From Stachybotrys elegans (taxonomy: Eukaryota > Ascomycota > Sordariomycetes > Hypocreales > Stachybotryaceae): a DNA stretch of 64,000 nucleotides. The notes beneath the pieces are model-generated. The model was given only the letters and a program-made list of their open reading frames with translations. It made no database searches and was not told the DNA's origin. Location of the stretch: assembly GCA_020746835.1 (NCBI GenBank), contig JAGPNK010000004.1:2108001-2172000 (forward strand), given 5' to 3'. Both the position numbers and the translations under genes were made by a program. Of this stretch, positions 57,363 through 64,000 are shown piece after piece (within the stretch, counting starts at the first letter, position 1; each line of letters begins with the position of its first letter).

Positions 57363-58547
57363 ATGCAACTATTTGAATTGTTTATGCGTCGCTCCATCCC
57401 ACGACTTGACACTACAACCCTGCCCTTCGGAGAACAACGGCCACCCCATCCAGATCTTTCAAGCCGTCAATCCGTTCGTTCACCATTAAAACCTCCACCT
57501 AAACAGTCTCAGCAATATCGAGCACCCAAGAAACCAATGTTCGTTTCCGTGCCTAGTAAGTCAGAGCGAGATCATGGTAAACGCAAGAACCTTCTTTCGC
57601 ATATATTAGAGCCGATTATTCCGAGAGGATCCGACGAAGCCACAGTTCTTATCTGTGTTGGGAAAGGAGAGCGCTGCCAAATTTATCCAGTTTACATTAA
57701 TGTCTCCAATGAGAAGCTGGCCTGGGAACAGATTCGCGACAAATGGCATTCAGTAGCCGGTTGGTGGTGGAAGTTCTTGAGTCCACTGGCAGCCGTGGAA
57801 AACGTTAGCCTGGTGAAGGTTGTTTCGATAGGCAGGATCTTCTCAGAAACTTGGAGCTGACACTCATCGGCTAGGTCTCTATCGCTTGCCGCCTTCCGCA
57901 GCGAAAAGAAGCATGTTCTGTATTCATGGGAACCTATTCGAAATGCGATTCTGAACAGGAATTGCTTGAGCAAAAGATTTCGACGTACGAGAAGGCACAG
58001 GAAGATTCATGCACGTACAATCCAAGCACAAATTCGACTGACCATAGCTGGGAGTGCGAGATCTTGAATGAATTTACCTCCGTCAAGTGTACGGTAGACG
58101 CCCTATGTCATGCGAAACGAGATTTGATTCGTTTGAGCCTCCTCCTCCGATTTTTTAGTCTGGCAATTTCTCAGCCAGAGATCGGAACAGCAAACAATCT
58201 TCTCTCCAGAAGCCACGTCTTTATGAGCCACCGGTATGAGAAGGCAGAGTGAAATCACATTCCACTGCTGAGGAGCTAACCAAGTCTTTTGTAGCGACGT
58301 GTTAGCGAAACTTGACACTTGGCACTGTCCTGATGTTGGGGAGCTTCCGTTCAACGGTCTCTCAGTGGACGTGAGCTGGACTCCTCATCTACATTATATC
58401 TTAATCCCCAGTATTGTTTCATTGCTTATGTTGCTCGTACTGGGAGCGAGACTTGTTTATGGAGATTGGGACATAGCATGGGCTGTTGGGTCATTTCTCA
58501 TTGCGCTCATTTCTTTCTTTGTGGTGTGGACGCAACACACCACTTAG
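57363..58547 (+). CDS. Unrecognised protein with ubiquitin-like-looking centre and C-terminal TM hairpin
   Basis: Exons 57363-57818, 57875-58233, 58295-58547; 355 residues with consistent phases. The start is uncertain (57198 is also open). A basic, Pro-rich disordered N-terminus leads to ATVLICVGKGERCQIYPVYINVSNEKLAWEQIRDKWHSVAGWWWKFLSPL, a compact domain with a WWW cluster. After intron 1 comes a Cys-rich part (VSIACRLPQRKEACSVFMGTY, DSCTYNPSTNSTDHSWECEI). Intron 2 has GTATGA/TTGTAG. The last ~80 residues hold two transmembrane helices (YILIPSIVSLLMLLVLGARLVY and WAVGSFLIALISFFVVW). I do not recognise it; fungal loci near NLR genes often carry such lineage-specific membrane proteins. Function unknown. 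Confidence 0.7.
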
Positions 58548-59454
58548 AACGCATGCAGACAGTGGTTGATAACAAAGTTCTGCTAAATGCAGATGTGATG
58601 TGAGAAGAAACGCGTTATAGGGTATAGGGAAGATAAATATTGCTTAGATGCAAGTCTGTATTGTGGACGCATCCCAGAGCAGCAGTCAACTGCTCTTGCA
58701 GTATCTTAGAGGCTTCACAACTATTTTTCGCCTCAAATCTATGGCTATATTGTATCACATCGGAAGGCAGGTTTGCTACTTGGCGACTTCGTTCTTCTGC
58801 ACTGTTAGTGTATCTAGGCTGGTGAAATGACCAAATGCAGATTTATATCTTCACTTTGATCGAAATGCCGACGAACCGGATATTCTGTGAGTGTTCATCA
58901 GGTGTTTCTCAATCGTCATACGTAAGCTTTCGGCCAACTCTGTTCCGCGGATAAAGAAGAATGTTTCAAGTAGGCAGGCTGCCAGAAGAAACGCTCATGA
59001 TGCTTGCAAAAACTCTGGGTCGTTCCCCATCCTGTGTAAAGCCGGTGCCGAGTTCCGACCAAGACCCCAACCGTTGATCATACCCGGCCAAATCGGTTGA
59101 AAGGAAATCCCCTCATCCTGGGAAAATTACAACATCATGTAGGACTAGAGCAGTCAACATCGCCAGTTCTTGGCAGAAAAGCTTGGCTTTTGCCGACAAC
59201 TGGATTGGACGCGGAGCAGAGACGTGGCCCAAAATGGCAGTTATGATGGCTGTCAATATCCTCCAATGGAATGATGTCTGCCATTGCCGACTTTTCCGTT
59301 CATTACTCTTCGAGGTGTAGACCAAGGCATCAACACCCACAGGGAAACGAGTATAAAGAGTTCTCGCCATGTTTCCTGTACTAAGCACAGAGCATGTTTC
59401 CTTGAGCACAGAGCCCAGAATCCTACAGTTATTGGTTAGCCTCATCACTCCACG
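58548..59454. other. Intergenic upstream of the xylanase gene
   Basis: About 900 bp. Short ORFs on both strands (e.g. 59113-59607 minus, which overlaps the xylanase) are not convincing. It contains the xylanase promoter. Confidence 0.45.
59352..59357 (+). promoter_or_regulatory. TATA box of the xylanase gene
   Basis: TATAAA about 100 bp before the ATG, a normal distance for highly expressed fungal secretory genes. It is the clearest TATA element I noted in the window. Confidence 0.5.
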
Positions 59455-60163
59455 ATGGTCCACTTTGCCTCTCTTATCGCCTGCTTGGCTATAGTTGGAC
59501 AAACTATAGCCGTGCCCGTCGAAGCGTCGATTGCCGATTTTGAGCTCGAGCTCGTCAACAATGGCACGCACCTGGTCCGACGCCAGGACTACAACCAAAA
59601 CTACCAAACTAGTGGCAACGTCAACTTCCAGGCCCGTTCCAATGGCTACTCTGTGACCTACTCCAATGCCCAGGACTTTGTCGTTGGCAAAGGCTGGAGA
59701 ACTGGATCAACAAGGTGGACCCCCCTTGCGCAAACCCCTTTGGCTTGGCTCTGACATGAGAAGGAACATCAATTTTTCGGGAACTTTCCAGCCGCAGTCG
59801 GGAACTTCGCTTCTTGCCGTCTACGGGTGGACGACCAACCCGCTCGTCGAGTACTACATGTACGAGGACTACACGAGCTTCCCAGGCGGCACTTATAAGG
59901 GCTCCTTCACCACGGACGGAGGAACCTACAACATCTACCAGCACACCCAGGTCAATCAGCCGTCCATTGTCGGGACCACAACCTTTGAACAATACATCTC
60001 GGTTCGACAGCAAAAGCGGAGCAGTGGAACCGTCTCAACATCGAGCCACTTCAACGCTTGGGCGCAGCTCGGCATGCGTCTGGGTCAGCACAACTACCAG
60101 GTTCTGGCTACCGAGGCGTGGGGCAGCGCTGCGGGTTCGTGCTCAATGACAATCAGTGGATGA
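59455..60163 (+). CDS. GH11 endo-beta-1,4-xylanase, secreted
   Basis: Exons 59455-59714 and 59761-60163 (or 59764 start); 220 or 219 residues. Signal peptide [19 protein letters not shown] is followed by a propeptide ending in a Kex2-type RR before QDYNQNYQT. The beta-jelly-roll is complete: [30 protein letters not shown], the nucleophile in [12 protein letters not shown], thumb-region [31 protein letters not shown], and the acid/base Glu in [12 protein letters not shown]. It cuts internal bonds of xylan outside the cell. There is no CBM. GAGAAG at the acceptor offers two alternative AGs three bases apart (Arg-Arg or Arg at the junction). Functional partner in xylan use: GH43 at 9.1-11 kb. 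Confidence 0.95.
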
Positions 60164-61084
60164 TGTGCGTACCGAGGTGGGGAGGGTTGTGGTTTGACGA
60201 TCTCGCGATTCTCAAAGGGGCTTAGGAAGGCAGCTTAAGGCAGCTGAAGGATTCAGGGTTGTGTCCACTTTGGATGTCGCAAGTTTATGCAGGGTGGTCG
60301 GAGAATCCTCAACTTGAACTCCTGTACACAGCGCAACGCATGAAGCGAAGAGTTTGAGTTTGGCGTATTGGTATTGTCTGTGGAGTTGATCAAACCCCCT
60401 AGCTCCAAGAGTGTGCTCCGTCAAAACGGAACGGTTCAATATATCACGGACACGTTCGTCGGACTAAGGCCGGAATGACCCGCAACGCTTGGATGATAGC
60501 TTGCTCAGCGATGTCCACATCAGCCAATATCCCGCCCACATGCAACACAGACCACGAGTCAGATACCCAGGCACGTCCCAGCTAGCTCCGTCGCCTCACC
60601 GTAACCCTGACCGAGCGTCCTCGTCACGGCCAAGGCCCTCGCATAGATAGTGTGCACATATGCCAAGTGCGGAGCAAGGGAATGATAGTGCAAGTCTTCG
60701 CCTCGGTCATGTTAACTCCTCTTGGTTTGGTGTCGCCTTGTCTTCACGTGTGTCGAGGTCCGGCGTGTCGGATTCTGCGTGGATAACGGGCTGTGTTAGG
60801 GAAGGGAAAGTGGAGGACTCGCCAGATATAACCTATTGCATCCAGTATACGCGGCATATATTGTGTTTGATGCTGGACGCTTGGGTATGATTGTATTATG
60901 CACGTCCGTATACTCTTGATCGGCGCCCCTCCCGAGTAGCCTTGGACCATGTTAAGCTCCCGCACCCTCCATTTTGTGCAACGTTTTCTTCCCCTCTACT
61001 AAAATTCCTGTTCCCCCGATGAGGCGGGCAGTTCTTCTCTTCGTTCCCCTCCTTGCTTCGCTTGGCTGAGTGCCCCAGGACGTC
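60164..61084. other. Intergenic between xylanase and receptor genes
   Basis: About 920 bp with only short random ORFs. It includes the promoter of the CFEM receptor. Confidence 0.45.
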
Positions 61085-62681
61085 ATGCGCTTGCTAGTAT
61101 GTCTCCTGGCTGGAGCGGCCATCCTCGCCAACGCCCAGCAGCCAGACCTGTTGAGCGCGCTTGGCCAGTTTCCCAACTGCAGTGTAAGAAGACTTCTCTC
61201 GTCTCGGCAGGAAGCCGTCCCGCTAATCGAGAGTAGACGCCGTGCATTTTCGCCGGGATGGAAAACCTGGACTGCGGTTTGACAGACGCGGCTTGCGTCT
61301 GCGCCGACAAAACATTCGCCGACTCGGTTCGAGCATGCATTACCGAAAGTTGTTCTATCGAAGATTCCCTCCGTACGCCTCCTGCCCACTCATTCGAAGC
61401 CCGTTGGATGCTGACGAACGCAGACGCAGCCAGAATCGAGGCAGATGCCTGCAACCGCCCCAGGAGAAACCGCAAAAAAGATGTCCTACTCGCCCTGATA
61501 CTCGAAGTGCCCGCATTTCTCGCGCCGATCGGCCACATTTACTCTCGAAGCTCGACTGTTACCAAGTTCGCCGTAGACGACTACCTCTTCATCGCTTCAT
61601 GGGTGCGTCGGTTGCGACAAGCTGCAGGCCATTGCTAACAAGGCGCGCAGCTTTCCTTTGGTGTTCTCGTCGTCCTGGCCCAATGGAGTATGTCGCCGCA
61701 ATCTCAGACAAGAAGTGCAAGCAGACTAACAGCGTACAGCCAGCTATCTCGCCTTTGGAGTCGACACATGGTACGTGGAAACTGATGTCATGACCAGGGC
61801 GCTTCAGGTAATTCGACGACACTTGCCGCACTATACATCAAACTGACGTGCCATAGATGTTCTTCGTCCTCGAGACCATTTACCTCACGCTGCTCTGCTT
61901 CACCAAGTTGGCCGTTTTGACCTTCTACATGCGCATATTCCCCCAACGGTGGTTTAAACTTGCCGCGCGGATTACGATGGCCTTGATCATTATCACTACC
62001 ATCGCCTACATCTTCGCCCAGATATTCCAGTGTCGACCAATCAGGTTTACATGGGAAGGGTGGATGAGCGACGACCGGGAGGCGCGATGCGTCGACATTA
62101 CAACACTCACCTGGTCCGCAGGGGCTTTCAACATATTCTACGATACCGTCATTCTCATTCTACCTCTGCCGCTCATTCTCGGCCTCAAAATGAAGCCAAA
62201 GACGAAGATTGGCATCACATTCATGTTCAGCCTGGGAATATTCGTCCTAGTTACGTCCTGTGTTCGCCTGAGTTACGTTCTCGGCTTTGGGCATACCTTT
62301 AACCCGTCCTGGGACTACGTCGATACCATCATGTGGACGGGACTCGAGGTTTCCACGTCGCTCATCGTGGCTTGTCTACCAGCCATCCGTCTCCTACTGA
62401 ATCGAGTCGGCTTCTTCGGAGCCTTGTTCGGCAGTCTAGTGGGACGGACGACGGGACTTGCTAGCTCAAGCAACATCAAAACACCGCTGCATGACAGGTC
62501 TACTCACAGATCTGAGTACGAGGCAATGAATGAATCCCAAATCGAGCTCGGCCCTCAGGTCCCACCCAAGGACACGGAGATTAAGGGTTATGGGCCAAGA
62601 GCGGCATCTAACATGCCCTCCGGGCATCGCATTCATGTAACGACAACAACGACTGTTGAGCATCACGACGGACCACGGTAA
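61085..62681 (+). CDS. CFEM-domain seven-TM receptor-like protein (PTH11/rhodopsin-like class)
   Basis: Six exons: 61085-61183, 61237-61372, 61424-61602, 61651-61687, 61740-61807, 61857-62681; 447 residues. Signal peptide MRLLVCLLAGAAILANAQQ. The CFEM domain (~28-78) has NCS, PC, LDCG, AACVC, RAC and ESC, seven of the usual eight cysteines. Helices follow in the order of fungal PTH11-type GPCR-like proteins: VLLALILEVPAFLAPIG, DDYLFIASWLSFGVLVVLAQW, MFFVLETIYLTLLCFTKLAVLTFYMRIF, ITMALIIITTIAYIFAQIFQC, FNIFYDTVILILPLPLILGL, IGITFMFSLGIFVLVTSCVRL, WTGLEVSTSLIVACLPAIRLLL. The cytoplasmic tail is Ser/Thr/Glu-rich. Pth11 senses surface cues in Magnaporthe; the ligand here is unknown. Intron 2 (61373-61423) is 51 bp with no stop, so its retention would be in frame. 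Confidence 0.9.
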
Positions 62682-62770
62682 CGTCGAGCCTACCATATCT
62701 ACTAGATTTCTTTTTTAGCGCCGAGAAGGAAAGAATTCCTTTGATGTAGGATATTTCATGATTATGAATG

Positions 62771-63340
62771 TCATAACGGCATCTTATTCAAAAACTCTAT
62801 CAAGCAATAATCTGCGTAAACGAGTCCGTGATCTCGGATCTTGAAGTATCTCATGTCGTTGTAAACGGTGGCATTCCTCAACGCGGCCTCGAAAGCCTTT
62901 CCTTTTAGCTCATCGACGTCGGCGACATCATTGGTAGCCGAGTTTCTGATCAATATTGCGCGCTCTCGAGACAGACAGCTCGACGGTGTCTTGGACGATT
63001 TTGGTGGCTCCTTGCAACCCGCAGCGTTCCAAAGTAATCGATGAATCCACAGTTAGCATTAATGCTATCAATAACAGAGTTGGCGTAGCCGGCATACCTG
63101 GAAAACGAGTCATGGGTCTCTTGTTGGACAAAAGTGAAAGGGGGGAGGGTAGCATCACACACATTCCAGCGAGGGAGGCACCAATGCCCGTAATTTAGAG
63201 TCGCCAAACTTTCTCACACATTGCGCCTGTGTGTAGTTTGCGAAGCCGGAGGTGACGGGTGCAGAAGCAGCATCTGCAGGCGCCTTCTCGTCACCGAACT
63301 CGACGTGCGACATGCTCGCAGTGGCCTGTTCTTTAGACAT
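62771..63340 (-). CDS. Small unrecognised protein, three exons (splices approximate)
   Basis: Exon 1 63340-63161 encodes an acidic N-terminus and GFANYTQAQCVRKFGDSKLRALVPPSLEC. Exon 2 starts ~63117 (THDSFSRYAGYANSVIDSINANCGFIDYFGTLR). Exon 3 ends at 62771 (LKGKAFEAALRNATVYNDMRYFKIRDHGLVYADYCLIEFLNKMPL). The segments have strong coding character and even helical periodicity. The acceptors my joins require (AAGAG, GAGAG) are purine-rich and weak, so exact junctions are doubtful. An upstream in-frame ATG exists at 63376. No signal peptide, transmembrane helix or catalytic motif; the C-terminal aromatic-rich helix is the most distinctive part. Function unknown. Confidence 0.6.
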
Positions 63341-64000
63341 GGCGGACAAGAGCTCAATAAGCAAGTGTCGTGCCAAGGTATGTCCTGTTGTCGACTTGGG
63401 AGTAGAGGTCGGTTAAGGAACATGCAGAACGGGCCAAAGCAAGATATTAAGTATTTCACGAGAAGCGTGTATCCGAGGCTCGTCGTTCCACACGACAACG
63501 ATGGCGTTATTGGAGTGGCATATGGGGCATTAGTTGTTCCCCAGATGCCCCAGCTGCCCCATACTCCCCCAAGTTTATGGGGAAATTGGCGTCACCTGTC
63601 CGTCCAAACGGCTACGCTAACATGGCTTCACCCTCGGCCTCGGACGAGGTGCCGGCCATGGAATGCCCGAGGGTACTCGCTGGCCCTCTGAGCTGTTGAC
63701 AAATCGTACGGCCGGCCTTGTCATCTCGGAACTACGGCTAGCAGTCTTTGCTCCAGGGTGCGTGGCTTGAGCCACAACTGAGTCTTTTGCTGTTCAGCAT
63801 CCGATTCATTACGCCCTTTGCGGGGCCTTGGTCGGAGCGGCATTCATTCCTAGTTATCGTGACAGGACATCCAGGGCCATGTTATGAACAGCATTGGTCG
63901 ATGGTTCGATGCCATATTTTGCTCATCTCTTCTATCAAGAGTCATGGTTCAACATTTGCTTAACAACCCGCTTCTGGGTTCACTGATAATGATAGTGTTC
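63341..64000. other. Right edge, no supported gene
   Basis: About 660 bp. A 156-codon plus ORF (63221-63691) overlaps the small gene in antisense and looks random. The stretch probably holds the promoter of the small gene. Confidence 0.4.

Noticed and set aside
59436..59441. TTAGCC (GGCTAA reversed), a Xyr1-like site near the xylanase start
   Set aside because: Only ~15 bp before the ATG, downstream of the TATA box and single; not credible as an activator site.

Overview
The window is nuclear DNA of a filamentous ascomycete. Genes are interrupted by many 45-65 bp introns with GT (rarely GC) donors and CTAAC-like branch sites. The family content fits Sordariomycetes, probably Hypocreales: HET, NACHT and ankyrin allorecognition-type proteins, a CFEM/PTH11-type receptor, GH11 and GH43-CBM1 plant-wall enzymes, and a DMATS prenyltransferase. 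The species cannot be fixed from the sequence alone. I joined exons by hand, and nearly all joins are supported by frame plus family similarity; uncertain ones are flagged.

Layout. 0-3 kb: the 3' end of an unrecognised gene and a secreted Thr/Val-rich protein with a carbohydrate-binding-like domain. 3-9 kb: an orphan multi-spanning membrane protein, then a Baeyer-Villiger-type flavin monooxygenase and a DMATS aromatic prenyltransferase diverging from one 1.1-kb promoter, probably a small specialised-metabolism locus. 9-15 kb: CBM1-GH43 glycosidase, a small Cys/coiled-coil protein and a HET protein. 15-26 kb: the most interesting block. It holds 5-oxoprolinase, a DUF1445/D-glutamate-cyclase-type protein, an allantoate-permease-family transporter, a Zn2Cys6 regulator and a RidA protein. 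The two divergent promoters in this block each carry two CGG-N10-CCG palindromes, which suggests a self-contained, co-regulated D-glutamate/5-oxoproline use pathway.

26-34 kb: a short-chain dehydrogenase, the HIR1 histone chaperone, a low-complexity secreted protein and a LAMTOR1/Ego1-like TORC1 anchor. 34.2-43.6 kb: a 9-kb gene-poor, microsatellite-rich island with one small gene. 43.6-47 kb: housekeeping genes (F-box protein, ZNF830-like spliceosome factor, Mediator Med7). 47.6-58.5 kb: an ankyrin protein and a NACHT NLR-like protein flanking the membrane-fusion gene FIG1, then an orphan two-TM protein. 59.4-63.4 kb: GH11 xylanase, a CFEM seven-TM receptor and a small unknown gene. No rRNA, tRNA, CRISPR array or transposon could be supported.
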